Shown here: positions 50,161-58,666 of the stretch, in pieces
Layout of the letters: each line of letters starts with the position of its first letter
Numbering within the stretch: the first letter of the stretch is position 1
DNA from: an uncultured Ignavibacteriota bacterium
Lineage (GTDB): Bacteria; Bacteroidota; Ignavibacteria; Palsa-1295
Assembly (NCBI GenBank): GCA_903900335.1
Contig: CAIUMP010000061.1
Coordinates: 1 to 64,000 of the forward strand
Direction of reading: 5' to 3'
Length of the DNA stretch: 64,000 nucleotides
Translations under genes and position numbers: made by a program
Notes under the pieces: generated by a model
Seen by the model: only the letters and a program-made list of their open reading frames with translations
Told to the model about the DNA's origin: nothing
Database searches by the model: none

Positions 50161-51195
50161 ATGTCTTTTTCCCGCAAGCTTTCCTTCCTCCTCCTTCTCG
50201 TCGCACTTGCCTCCTTTGGCCCCGGCTGCAAGAAGAAAGACCAGGACAACCCTCCGGAGCAACCCGCTGCGGCTCAGGCTCCCGCCATTCCGCCACAGCC
50301 CGTGCCGCCCTTCGATGCCGAGCGCGCGTTCAAGGACATCGAGACGCAGGTCTCGCATGGCCCGCGCGTACCCAACTCCGCCGCTCATGAGAAGACGCTG
50401 GCCTTCATCCAGGCCGAACTGGCAAAGTGTTCGAAAGATGTGTCGCTACAAAGCTTCACCTCACCCGGCTACAAACCGGGCGAGGTGCTCAAGCTCACGA
50501 ATGTGCTGGCCTCCTTCAACCCATCCTCAACGCAGCGCATTCTGATCCTGACACATTACGATTCGCGCCCCTGGGCCGATCAGGACCCAAACAAGGCCAA
50601 TCAGGAGAAGCCCGTCCCCGCCGCCAACGATGCTGGCTCCGGCGTTGCCGTGATGCTCGAACTCGCGCGACAATTCAAGAACAATCCGCCGCCCATCGGC
50701 GTCGATCTGCTTTTTGATGATGGCGAGGATTACGGCAAAGACAAAGTGGATTCGCTCGAAAAATACTTCCTCGGCGTGAAGTACTTTGTCAAAACAAAGC
50801 CCTCGAATTACACTCCGCGATTTGCTATCCTGCTCGATATGGTCGGCGACAAAAATGCGCTCTTCGAGCCAGAGCCCTATTCTGTGCAAAGTGCTTCTTC
50901 CGTTGTGAGCGAGATCTGGGGCACTGCCCGCAGCCTCGGGCTCACCCACTTCCGCTCATCGCAAGGCCCCGGCATCGAAGATGACCACCTGCCGCTTATC
51001 CAAGCGGGGATTCCATCGGTGGATCTGATCGACGGTCATCTCGTCGGCGCTACGGTCACCGATCCGGAGCGCAAATACTGGCACACGACCGATGATCTTC
51101 CGAAGCATCTCAGCCCCGCCACGCTCGGTGAAGTCGGCAAGCTGCTGCTCACGCTGATCTACGACCGCTTGCCGCGGGATATTCCCACGCTCTAA
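50161..51195 (+). CDS. M28-family peptidase, glutaminyl-cyclase-like lipoprotein
   Basis: 344 residues. The N-terminus LSFLLLLVALASFGPGC is a lipoprotein-like signal, though GPGC is an imperfect lipobox; a Pro/Ala linker follows. The catalytic domain has M28/glutaminyl-cyclase blocks: ILILTHYDSRP (zinc His/Asp), VPAANDAGSGVAVMLELAR (zinc Asp), VDLLFDDGEDYG (catalytic Glu/Asp), AILLDMVGDKN and YWHTTDD (His). Enzymes of this group either trim N-terminal residues or cyclise N-terminal Gln to pyroglutamate in the periplasm; sequence alone does not decide. Nine bases upstream of prmA. Confidence 0.9.
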   Translation: MSFSRKLSFLLLLVALASFGPGCKKKDQDNPPEQPAAAQAPAIPPQPVPPFDAERAFKDIETQVSHGPRVPNSAAHEKTLAFIQAELAKCSKDVSLQSFTSPGYKPGEVLKLTNVLASFNPSSTQRILILTHYDSRPWADQDPNKANQEKPVPAANDAGSGVAVMLELARQFKNNPPPIGVDLLFDDGEDYGKDKVDSLEKYFLGVKYFVKTKPSNYTPRFAILLDMVGDKNALFEPEPYSVQSASSVVSEIWGTARSLGLTHFRSSQGPGIEDDHLPLIQAGIPSVDLIDGHLVGATVTDPERKYWHTTDDLPKHLSPATLGEVGKLLLTLIYDRLPRDIPTL

Positions 51196-51204
51196 ATCCA
51201 ATCC

Positions 51205-52062
51205 ATGCCCACAACACACGTCGCTCTCCGCTTTCGCGTCTCGCAGTCAGCGGAAGATCTGCTGCAAGGCTTCATGCTGACTCACGCATCTGTCGAAGGC
51301 GTTGAGGAGAATTCCGGTGAGACGCTCTACTACATACCGGAAGCGGAGTGGAACGCCGAGTTGGAAACGGCGACAGGTGCGTTGTGCAGCACGAGCGAAG
51401 GCATCACCTTCCTGGGCTCGGAAGAGATCGTCAATCGCGACTGGAACGCCGAGTGGGAGCAATCCATCGAACCACAGCAAGCAACCGATGAGTTGGTCAT
51501 CACCCCGTCGTGGCGCATGGCGGAAGCCCTTGCACTAAATGCGAAGCACCTCATCACCATCGACCCCAAGATGAGCTTCGGCACAGGCCACCATGAGACA
51601 ACTCGGCTTTGCCTTCACGCCGTCGAGCAGATTGACTGCACCCAACAGCGCGTCCTGGATATCGGCACAGGCTCCGGTGTGCTTGCAATTTATGCATTGA
51701 TGCGCAGCGCTTCCCATGCCGTCGCCATCGACACCGATGAATGGTCAATTGAAAATGCGATTGAGAACCGAGCGCTTAACCACTTCACCGCCGATCAACT
51801 TGATATCCGCAAGGGTACTCTCGATGAGACCGTCACCGCCGATGAACACTTCGGCGTTGTTCTCGCAAATATTCATCGCAACGTGCTGATCGAGATCGCA
51901 GTAGATATCCGCTCCCATTGCACCCCCGGGGCGACCGTCGTGCTCTCAGGTCTTCTCATCTATGATGTGGATGAAGTCCGCGCAGTGTATGAATCTGCGG
52001 GATTCACATTCCTTCGCGATGGTCGAGAGAATGAGTGGGCATCCCTGACGTTCACCGCATAG
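51205..52062 (+). CDS. prmA: Ribosomal protein L11 methyltransferase
   Basis: 285 residues. PrmA trimethylates the N-terminus and lysines of L11 with SAM. The N-terminal substrate-recruiting domain contains the family block NRDWNAEWEQSIEP; the Rossmann domain has KMSFGTGHHETTRLCL, the SAM motif VLDIGTGSGVLAI and LANIHRNVLIEI (the usual N-I-L/N replaces the N6-methylase NPPY). It lies between the M28 peptidase and ppx/gppA with gaps of 9 and 16 bases, probably one transcript. Confidence 0.94.
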   Translation: MPTTHVALRFRVSQSAEDLLQGFMLTHASVEGVEENSGETLYYIPEAEWNAELETATGALCSTSEGITFLGSEEIVNRDWNAEWEQSIEPQQATDELVITPSWRMAEALALNAKHLITIDPKMSFGTGHHETTRLCLHAVEQIDCTQQRVLDIGTGSGVLAIYALMRSASHAVAIDTDEWSIENAIENRALNHFTADQLDIRKGTLDETVTADEHFGVVLANIHRNVLIEIAVDIRSHCTPGATVVLSGLLIYDVDEVRAVYESAGFTFLRDGRENEWASLTFTA

Positions 52063-52078
52063 ACCCTCGACATCCGCG

Positions 52079-53029
52079 ATGCGCATCGCCACGCTCGACA
52101 TCGGAACCAACACCGTTCTCCTTCTTATCGTAGAAGTTGAGGGCCAACGCATTCGCGTACTTCGAGACGACCACGCGATCGCGCGTCTCGGCGAGGGCGT
52201 TGATCGCACCCACCGAATCAATAATGCCGCCCGTGAGCGATTCCTCGCCGTACTCACGCAACATGCTGCGACAATCGCTGAACTCGGCGTAACGCACATC
52301 TCCGCAATTGCAACGAGCGCACTCCGTGATGCCGAGAACCGTGACGAGATCATTCGTGCGGCGAAAGGATCGACTGGAATCACCGTTGAACTGCTCAGTG
52401 GTGACGATGAAGCACAGTGGACATATCGCGGCGCACTGCTCGGAGCACAGATTAGCCCGGAAGATAACCTCGGCGTCCTCGACATCGGCGGCGGAAGCAC
52501 TGAGTTATCCAGTGGAACGGGATTTCGTTTTGTCAGCGGAGTAAGCATGGATATTGGTGCCGTCCGAATCACAGAACGCTGCTTCGGCTCCACTCCGATA
52601 GCGAAAGAAGCTGTTGAGCCTGCAAGACTTCTAATCCGAGAGACACTACATTCAAGCGATCCGAACAGGCCAACGCTCTCCCAACTTATCGCCGTTGCTG
52701 GGACGCCCACAACACTTGCCACGATGGATCAGCAGTTACAGGAGTTTGATAAGAGCAAAGTCCAGAACTACATACTTCGTCGGGAAGCAGTCTCACAACT
52801 CCTCGACATCTTGCTTAGCCAAGATACGGCGACCTTGCTTGAACGCTATCCCGCAATCAACAAAGCGCGAGCAGATATCCTGCCAGCAGGTGCACTTATA
52901 CTCGCAGAGGCGATGGATTATTGTGAAGTAAACGAAGTGCGGGTCAGCACCCGAGGTCTTCGCTATGGGATTGCTATTCGTGAAGCGGAGCGGCTCACAG
53001 GAACAACCAACTTCACGATTTTGGAATGA
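52079..53029 (+). CDS. Exopolyphosphatase/guanosine pentaphosphatase family protein (Ppx/GppA)
   Basis: 316 residues, the short one-domain form. Actin-like ATPase fold: RIATLDIGTNTVLLLI (phosphate 1), ALRDAENRDEI, LLSGDDEAQWTYRGAL, LGVLDIGGGSTELSSG (phosphate 2) and VAGTPTTLATMD (adenosine-like motif). It removes phosphate from polyphosphate or from pppGpp, tuning the stringent response; the choice cannot be read from sequence. The 3' end overlaps that of the cysteine desulfurase by 17 bp, convergently. Confidence 0.93.
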   Translation: MRIATLDIGTNTVLLLIVEVEGQRIRVLRDDHAIARLGEGVDRTHRINNAARERFLAVLTQHAATIAELGVTHISAIATSALRDAENRDEIIRAAKGSTGITVELLSGDDEAQWTYRGALLGAQISPEDNLGVLDIGGGSTELSSGTGFRFVSGVSMDIGAVRITERCFGSTPIAKEAVEPARLLIRETLHSSDPNRPTLSQLIAVAGTPTTLATMDQQLQEFDKSKVQNYILRREAVSQLLDILLSQDTATLLERYPAINKARADILPAGALILAEAMDYCEVNEVRVSTRGLRYGIAIREAERLTGTTNFTILE

Positions 53030-54161
53030 TACCTCGAAGGGCTTCGATGAAGCCGTCAATATCCGAGACTGTGTTGTAGCGTGAGAAGGAAACCCGAATA
53101 GATTTGCTCGCAATATCCGTCCCCTTACCACACGCAAGCAGAACATGCGATGGCTGCTGACTTCCAGATGTGCACGCCGCTCCGTTCGAAACAGCAACAC
53201 CGGCCATATCAAATCGGATAATGATCGAATCCGCATCGAGCCGCGAGAGAATTTGCGGGATGAATGTGATATTCACAATGGAGTTGACGGATGTATCATC
53301 CTTTGCAGAATTCAAGACAACTTCGGGAAGTTCTTGAAGTCTTTCCAACAGGTGCGATCGAAGATTTCGAAAATCCGTTTCATGTCCAGCTATTCGCCTC
53401 ACGGCTTCTGCAAAACCAACGGCGAGAGCAACTGCTTCCGTACCACCGCGCCGGTTACGCTCCTGCGCACCACCGCGCAACAACGGCTCCCATTCAACGC
53501 CACTCCTCACATACAACGCGCCGATCCCCTTTGGTCCGTGGATCTTGTGAGCACTCAGCGTCATCATATCAACTCCCAATGACTTGACATCAAGCGCGAG
53601 TTTACCGAGAGCCTGCACACCGTCGCAGTGGAACACTGCCGATGACTTACTCTTTACAAGGGCCGCTATGTCTTGGATCGGACTGATCGCCCCCGTCTCA
53701 TTATTGACCATCATGAGCGAGACGAGCGTCGTATCGTTGCCAACCTTACTCGCAACAGATGCAGCGGATACACCACCACAACTTTCAACGTCAACATACT
53801 CCAAACGAACACCAAGCTTTTCCATGAACTCAGCCGATTCAAGAATAGCGGAGTGTTCTGCCCTGCTCGTGAGGAGCGAAAGATCATTCCACGCGATCCC
53901 GCTCAGGTGCTTCTTGAATAACGGACCCTTGATTGCTGCGTTGTCCGACTCTGTCCCTCCGGAGGTAAAGATGATCTCACGCGGCTCTGCGTTGATCGCG
54001 CGCGCAATTGTCTCGCGGGATTCCTCCAGCGCCACACGCGCCGCGCTTCCCAACGAGTGAACGCTGGATGCGTTGCCATACTCATTGGTTAGGTATGGCA
54101 TCATCGCTGCCAGGACTTCAGGTGCTATTTGGGTGGATGCGCTATTATCAAGGTAGATCAT
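53013..54161 (-). CDS. Cysteine desulfurase (NifS/IscS-like)
   Basis: 382 residues from ATG 54161 (MIYLDNSASTQ); the ORF track start adds six residues. A PLP enzyme releasing sulfur from cysteine for Fe-S or thio-modification. The PLP lysine is in LSAHKIHGPKGIGAL; EIIFTSGGTESDNAAIKG, VSLMMVNNETGAI and HCDGVQALGK are conserved; the catalytic cysteine is in NGAACTSGSQQPSHVL, a short loop with an S-G-S pattern as in group II/NifS-type enzymes. No IscU or IscR gene is adjacent, so its acceptor is uncertain. Confidence 0.93.
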   Translation of the reverse strand: MIYLDNSASTQIAPEVLAAMMPYLTNEYGNASSVHSLGSAARVALEESRETIARAINAEPREIIFTSGGTESDNAAIKGPLFKKHLSGIAWNDLSLLTSRAEHSAILESAEFMEKLGVRLEYVDVESCGGVSAASVASKVGNDTTLVSLMMVNNETGAISPIQDIAALVKSKSSAVFHCDGVQALGKLALDVKSLGVDMMTLSAHKIHGPKGIGALYVRSGVEWEPLLRGGAQERNRRGGTEAVALAVGFAEAVRRIAGHETDFRNLRSHLLERLQELPEVVLNSAKDDTSVNSIVNITFIPQILSRLDADSIIIRFDMAGVAVSNGAACTSGSQQPSHVLLACGKGTDIASKSIRVSFSRYNTVSDIDGFIEALRGIIPKS

Positions 54162-54214
54162 TTCCGGGCACGTCAACAAGGAATCCGGTGGGCATGTGCC
54201 GTTGGAATGAAAAA

Positions 54215-54247
54215 CGGGGCGGAGCCTCAGATGAGTGCTCCGCCCCG
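54215..54247 (-). terminator. Terminator of the sigma/anti-sigma/Spy-like operon
   Basis: CGGGGCGGAGC pairs perfectly with GCTCCGCCCCG (11 bp). On the minus strand it is followed by TTTTTC, a good intrinsic terminator 27 bases after the stop of the gene at 54274. Confidence 0.88.
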
Positions 54248-54273
54248 CAAATCTATCCTAATGCGACTGGCGC

Positions 54274-54885
54274 TTAGCGCATTCCCCCCGGCGGCTTCGC
54301 AATTCCGCGCTTCAACATTCGATTCTTCATGCGCTCACGCATCAACTCCCGACGCAGCTCCTGCACACGAGGGTTGAATCCATTGCCGAGTTGTCGTTGC
54401 GCGATCTGTTCGCGTATTCGTCGGTTGAACTGCTGCTCAAAGACCAGCAAACGGGCGCGCTGCCGTGGCGAGAGCACTGGCGCGAGTTCTCCATCGAGTT
54501 TCTCCTGACGCGTGATGATCTTCTGGTTCAGCTCGCGGATCTTTTGCATCACCGGATCGACATCCGCATCGGTCTTCGCTCCGTTCATCAAAAGCGTGAG
54601 CTTCCGCATTTCGTCGTTGCGCTGCTTGACGATCTCCTGCACCTCTTTCTCGGCGGGCTTGTAGATCTGGAAGAATTTCACCGCCGTCTCATCGTCGAGG
54701 GCAAGCGCCGTTTTCATGCGCTCGTACTTCAGCTTTTCGATCTTCTCCATCAGTTCCTGCCGCCTCGTTTGTTGCGCGGCCTTGCGCTGCTCCGGCGTCT
54801 GTGCGTCTTGCGCAGCCGCGATACTACTTCCTCCAAGCAGAAGGAGTGCTGCTGCGAAGAATACTAATTGTTTGATCTGTTTCAT
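54274..54885 (-). CDS. Periplasmic Spy/CpxP-like protein
   Basis: 203 residues from ATG 54885 with ribosome-binding site GGAGG. Signal peptide LVFFAAALLLLGGSSIAAAQ. The mature protein is all helical, charged and Arg/Glu/Gln-rich (QRKAAQQTRRQELMEKIEKLKYERMK, VLSPRQRARLLVFEQQFNRRIREQI), with one L-x-P-x-Q-x-like block as in Spy/CpxP chaperones and heavy-metal-resistance proteins, but longer and with a Met-rich tail (MRERMKNRMLKRGI). The third gene of the sigma operon, which suggests an envelope-stress effector; inference. Confidence 0.7.
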   Translation of the reverse strand: MKQIKQLVFFAAALLLLGGSSIAAAQDAQTPEQRKAAQQTRRQELMEKIEKLKYERMKTALALDDETAVKFFQIYKPAEKEVQEIVKQRNDEMRKLTLLMNGAKTDADVDPVMQKIRELNQKIITRQEKLDGELAPVLSPRQRARLLVFEQQFNRRIREQIAQRQLGNGFNPRVQELRRELMRERMKNRMLKRGIAKPPGGMR

Positions 54886-54969
54886 AATACGTGACCTCCA
54901 AAAGTTTCCGTGGTGTGGATGCATCCATCCCGAGAGGGGAAGAGGGCACAACCAGTAGCCACATGATGA

Positions 54970-55587
54970 TTAATTCTTCGGCACCTCATCAAGGTCCTTA
55001 ACGGTCTCCAACACGGATTCAAGCTCCGAGGCCGAGAGATCGTTCAAGCTGACGGGGCCATCCGTGTCACCATGCATCAGTGATGGCGGATTGTCGTTTT
55101 CGTTCGGCGAAGCATCGGCCATCGCCAGGAGAGCGTCCGTCCTGTGCGCGCGTGGTGACAGGTTCGTAGCCATTGGCTTCTGATCCGAGTTGGCTTGCAC
55201 AGCCACCGGTTGCAGCTCCGCAGGCACCGTCGCAACGGTCTTTTGCTCAGCTATCGCCGGTGAGTTAGTCTTGCCGATAGTGATATTCGAAGCCTGATCC
55301 GGCGCGTCCACTCTTCCAGTTCCGAATGGGTTAGCGAGGAAAATCACGATTGCCACCGCCACTGCTCCAGCGAGCCCCAGAGATAATCCGTGCCCGAAAA
55401 CGAACTCCCGCACACGATCCATCAAGCCGGCAAATCCGCGCTTCTCCTCAACGCGCTCCATTACCCGGACGCGAAAATTCGCCCAGTAGAGCTCGTCCGG
55501 CTCGGGGGTCTGATATGGCGTGCCGAAGCTCCGAATTTCTTCGGTCAGCCTCGCAATATCCTCGTTATGTTCGTGTTCCGTTTTCAT
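54970..55587 (-). CDS. Membrane anti-sigma-factor-like protein
   Basis: 205 residues from ATG 55587. The cytoplasmic N-terminal ~75 residues are helical and acidic (IARLTEEIRSFGTPYQTPEPDELYWANFRVRVMERVEEK), a pattern seen in anti-sigma domains such as those preceding a TM segment (LSLGLAGAVAVAIVIFLANPF). The ~100-residue outer tail is Pro/Ala-rich and unstructured, then acidic. The zinc-finger HxxxCxxC of ZAS anti-sigmas is absent. It is placed between an ECF sigma gene and a Spy-like gene on the same strand, so it probably inhibits that sigma factor; inference from position. Confidence 0.65.
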   Translation of the reverse strand: MKTEHEHNEDIARLTEEIRSFGTPYQTPEPDELYWANFRVRVMERVEEKRGFAGLMDRVREFVFGHGLSLGLAGAVAVAIVIFLANPFGTGRVDAPDQASNITIGKTNSPAIAEQKTVATVPAELQPVAVQANSDQKPMATNLSPRAHRTDALLAMADASPNENDNPPSLMHGDTDGPVSLNDLSASELESVLETVKDLDEVPKN

Positions 55588-55673
55588 TCTCTGCTCTATA
55601 ATGTCAGACGTACCAAGCCACACCAAGTTTAATTCTGAGCGATCATTCTCGTTTTTGCCCAGATATTGATGTA

Positions 55674-56339
55674 TTACGCATCATTTTGCATCCGATGTGC
55701 CAATTCCTCCGTCATACGCCCCGATGCCTGCAAATACTCCCCTATCTTTCTGATTGCATGGAAATAATTGGCTTTCAGTCCGCCAACGCTGGTGCCAGTC
55801 ACCTGCGAAATGTCCTCGTATGGCAATTCCTCAAAGTGTCGCATGATGAAGACCCGTTGTTGTTTAGGAGGCAAGGTTTCTATCGCCATTTCTATCAACT
55901 TTGTGGTCTCGGTTCGGAGCATTGCATCGACCGGCCCCGGCTCAGCGGATTCCAGAGTGTTCTCCAGATCCTCAAGCCCCACCATCTGGCGAGTCTTGCT
56001 CTTCCGCGACCGCTGGATCACAGCATTCATCATGATGCGATAAAGCCATGTGTAAAGCTTGGCCTCTCCCCGGAAGGTGCCGAGCGCCTCGTACGCCTTC
56101 ACGAACGTGTCCTGCGCGATCTCATCGGCCTCGTCGTGGTCGCCATGCACCATCTTGCGCGCCGCGAAATAGATGCGCTTCTGGTAGCGCTCGACCAGCA
56201 CGTTGAATACACCATGACACGCCCCACGATCGTTGCTTTTGTCCGCAGCATGAAAGAGCTTCACAAGCTCCTCATCGGAAAGCGCAACATATTCGGGCCG
56301 ATAAGCCATTAATTGGGGTAGTGCAAATTCTTCCGGCAC
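55674..56339 (-). CDS. ECF-type RNA polymerase sigma factor
   Basis: 221 residues from GTG 56339, supported by ribosome-binding site GGAG eight bases before it; ATG 56309 is the alternative. Region 2 is visible as VFNVLVERYQKRIYFAARKMVHGDHDEADEIAQDTFVKAYEALGTFRGEAKLYTWLYRIMMNAVIQRSR; region 4 as ALETLPPKQQ-like IETLPPKQQRVFIMRHFEELPYEDISQVTGTSVGGLKANYFHAIRKI. The long R2-R4 linker and this order match ECF sigma factors. First gene of an operon with an anti-sigma-like and a Spy-like protein, so envelope stress is its likely signal. Confidence 0.93.
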   Translation of the reverse strand: MPEEFALPQLMAYRPEYVALSDEELVKLFHAADKSNDRGACHGVFNVLVERYQKRIYFAARKMVHGDHDEADEIAQDTFVKAYEALGTFRGEAKLYTWLYRIMMNAVIQRSRKSKTRQMVGLEDLENTLESAEPGPVDAMLRTETTKLIEMAIETLPPKQQRVFIMRHFEELPYEDISQVTGTSVGGLKANYFHAIRKIGEYLQASGRMTEELAHRMQNDA

Positions 56340-56467
56340 GAAGGTCTTCTCCGAGCCTCATCTGTAAGAGTGAACGGCCTACGAGTAGTTTAATGCGTGT
56401 AAAATTAGTAATGGGGCTGCTTGTAGGGTCACGATGTCAAAGTTGATTACGCAATACCGCGCTCCCG

Positions 56468-56527
56468 TAGGTCGGGCATCCTTGCCTGACACCCCTGTTC
56501 TGTCGGGCAAGAATGCCCGTCCCACCT
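56468..56527. repeat. Palindromic element GTCGGGCATCCTTGCC...
   Basis: TAGGTCGGGCATCCTTGCCT (56468-) and TGTCGGGCAAGAATGCCCGT (56501-) are imperfect inverted arms around ACCCCTGTTC. Located between the divergent sigma operon and the lipoprotein gene. Same class as GTCGAGC...GCTCGAC near 49801. Confidence 0.7.
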
Positions 56528-56593
56528 GAAATTGCTGCCGCTTACCCTGGCATCTCTTCACTCTGTTTCTTCTTCAAGCAGATCGCGGCGCCG

Positions 56594-56601
56594 TATTTTT
56601 G
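56594..56601 (+). promoter_or_regulatory. -7 element directly before the lipoprotein gene
   Basis: TATTTTTG, a full TAnnTTTG match, ends four bases before ATG 56606. If it is the real promoter, transcription would begin at or beyond the start codon (leaderless mRNA or a downstream start). Confidence 0.35.
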
Positions 56602-56605
56602 CACC

Positions 56606-57352
56606 ATGCGAATTCGATCATTTACCTCCCTTGCACTTCTCTTTTCGAGCTTTCTCTTTAGTGGATGCTTTGAGATCTACTACGACGTTGTTCTAAATCC
56701 TGGCGGCTCCTTCACGCTTCGCCAGACGGTCGGTCTCAGCAATGAGTTCTTTCAAGGTCTCACAAGTGCGGGTGCTGCCGTTGGCGATACCACCCCGATC
56801 TCCCGTCAATCGGTTGTAGACTCCATCCGGCACTCGCTTACCCACCGGCGAGACTCGCTGGTTGATGCGCATGCCATTATTGGACTCTGTGGCATCACCT
56901 CCTTCAACATCCGCGATACAACGATGGATGCAAAGACATTCTTCACTCTTGAATCAACCGTCACGAGTGCCGATTCGCTGCTCGGGGCGTTGCGCCTGAT
57001 GGGAACGGCGTCGAAAATGATGCAACCGGGTGCAAGCGAAGAGGACTCCGACGACATCCAGATATCCGCCTCCAAGAAAAATGGCAAACTGTCATTCTTG
57101 TTTCATGCGCCTCAGAAGGAAGGCGGCTTTATGAATGTGGACATACCGGGCATGAGCGTGCTTTTCAAGGATCTATCGCTTCACTATCGTCTCTTTGCAC
57201 CCTCGCTCGAAAAACCCACCGATAAGCACATCAAACAGATACCCGGTGGCCAGGAGCGCGTCTTCGGACTAAACGAGCTTACGAAGAAGGGGCGAAAGAA
57301 TCATCTGGATGCGATGTTTGTGCTGAAGAATATTCTGGCCTCACCAAATTGA
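56606..57352 (+). CDS. Hypothetical lipoprotein
   Basis: 248 residues from ATG 56606; the ORF from 56513 crosses the palindromic element. [21 protein letters not shown] is a lipoprotein signal (lipobox FSGC). The mature part has [31 protein letters not shown], then [18 protein letters not shown]-like alternating strands, and ends [22 protein letters not shown]. No known family; layout resembles small envelope lipoproteins of this phylum. Monocistronic, with a hairpin 42 bp downstream. Confidence 0.7.
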   Translation: MRIRSFTSLALLFSSFLFSGCFEIYYDVVLNPGGSFTLRQTVGLSNEFFQGLTSAGAAVGDTTPISRQSVVDSIRHSLTHRRDSLVDAHAIIGLCGITSFNIRDTTMDAKTFFTLESTVTSADSLLGALRLMGTASKMMQPGASEEDSDDIQISASKKNGKLSFLFHAPQKEGGFMNVDIPGMSVLFKDLSLHYRLFAPSLEKPTDKHIKQIPGGQERVFGLNELTKKGRKNHLDAMFVLKNILASPN

Positions 57353-57393
57353 AGTAGGACAGTCTTCCCGGAGTGGTGCCGTCATAAACAGGC

Positions 57394-57430
57394 GGATGGA
57401 TGGGATAATAAACAATCATCCCATCCATCC
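57394..57430. terminator. Hairpin after the lipoprotein gene
   Basis: GGATGGATGGGAT pairs perfectly with ATCCCATCCATCC (13 bp, 11-base loop), 42 bp after the stop at 57352. No T tract follows, so it may be a repeat-derived hairpin rather than a classical terminator. Confidence 0.6.
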
Positions 57431-57502
57431 TCACCATCCCCAAAATCCCAGTTCAGACATTTCCCATTTCCCCTGCATCATCCTTTGCCTCTCCGTTGTT
57501 CG

Positions 57503-57510
57503 TAGTTTTG
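57503..57510 (+). promoter_or_regulatory. -7 element upstream of lpxD
   Basis: TAGTTTTG matches TAnnTTTG 17 bases before ATG 57528. TTTG at 57484-57487 is 15 bases upstream, shorter than the usual 19-21 spacing to the -33 box. Confidence 0.4.
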
Positions 57511-57527
57511 CAGAACTTAGATACGCT

Positions 57528-58565
57528 ATGAACATAACAGAATTTGCAGAGAAGATCGGGGCTGTCGCCATCCAATTCGCTCGTGGGGATGAAGAGCTCA
57601 CCTGTGTGACCGGCATCGAGGATGGTGTCGAGCACGCAGTGACATTCATTGGTAATGCGCTCTACGAACGCTATCTTACTACCACAAAAGCCAGCGCGGT
57701 CATCGTTAGCGAGCACCTTCAGGTGCCCTACGTGCTTGGCAATGGCCCGGCCGTCATTCGTGCGAAAAGCCCCTACGAAGCATTCTCCCGCGCGCTGGAG
57801 ATATTCAGCCCACGCAGAGAGCAACCCGAGCGTGGCGTCCATCCGAGCGCAGTCGTCGAGACAGCTGCTGTGCTGCATGAGTCTGCACACATCGGCGCGA
57901 ACGCGTTCATCGGGGCACGGGCAAAGATCGGAGCGAATACCGTTATTCGTCCTGGAGCCTACGTCGGACCCGATGCCATCATCGGCGCTGACTGCGAGAT
58001 CCATCCGAATGTTGTTATCTATGACCGCATGAAGCTCGGCGACCGTGTCGTCATCGGTGCTGGCACGGTGATCGGTTACGATGGCTTTGGCTTCGTCCCG
58101 ATGGGTGACGGCTCCTATCGTAAGATTCCACAGATCGGAATTGTCGTGATCGAAGACGATGTGGAGATCGGTGCGAACACGACCGTCGATCGCGCTACGG
58201 TGTCCGAGACCCGCATTCGCAAAGGCGTGAAGCTCGACAACCTTATCCAGATCGCCCATAATGTTGACGTCGGCGAAAACACCGTGATGGCCGCGCAAGC
58301 TGGCATCTCCGGCTCGACAACGCTCGGTCGCTCCAACATCATCGCTGGTCAGGCTGGGCTGACTGGTCACATCACGACGACCGATCAAGTGATCGTCGGG
58401 GCGCAGTCCGGTGTTTCGAAATCCATCACAAAGCCAGGACTTTACATGGGCTACCCCGCTCGCCCCAGCCGCGAAACGCTTAAGCTCGAAGGCGCACTGC
58501 GCTCGTTGCCAGAGCTAATTGAGCGTGTGAAGAAGCTGGAAGAACAACTCGCGGCGAACAACTGA
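57528..58565 (+). CDS. lpxD: UDP-3-O-acylglucosamine N-acyltransferase
   Basis: 345 residues from ATG 57528; the upstream ORF extension to 57396 is non-conserved and crosses the hairpin. LpxD adds the second hydroxyacyl chain in lipid A synthesis. The N-terminal domain has [23 protein letters not shown] (uridine-binding), then ~10 left-handed helix turns of hexapeptides ([19 protein letters not shown]), [22 protein letters not shown], and the catalytic His in [17 protein letters not shown]. It ends in a coiled coil ([15 protein letters not shown]). No lpxA/fabZ neighbour is present. Confidence 0.95.
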   Translation: MNITEFAEKIGAVAIQFARGDEELTCVTGIEDGVEHAVTFIGNALYERYLTTTKASAVIVSEHLQVPYVLGNGPAVIRAKSPYEAFSRALEIFSPRREQPERGVHPSAVVETAAVLHESAHIGANAFIGARAKIGANTVIRPGAYVGPDAIIGADCEIHPNVVIYDRMKLGDRVVIGAGTVIGYDGFGFVPMGDGSYRKIPQIGIVVIEDDVEIGANTTVDRATVSETRIRKGVKLDNLIQIAHNVDVGENTVMAAQAGISGSTTLGRSNIIAGQAGLTGHITTTDQVIVGAQSGVSKSITKPGLYMGYPARPSRETLKLEGALRSLPELIERVKKLEEQLAANN

Positions 58566-58580
58566 AAAACACCATACACC

Positions 58581-58612
58581 TGTCATTCCCGCGAACGCGG
58601 GAATCCAGACCC
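58581..58612. repeat. Interspersed palindrome TGTCATTCCCGCG...CGCGGGAATCC
   Basis: ATTCCCGCG-AA-CGCGGGAAT is a perfect 9-bp hairpin, the second copy of the motif at 46619. It sits in the 101-bp gap between lpxD and the crotonase gene and may act as a terminator-like element. Confidence 0.8.
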
Positions 58613-58666
58613 AAGACCCTCGACGAAGTCACAATATTTATTAGCAAGCACAGAAGTACTCCCTCA

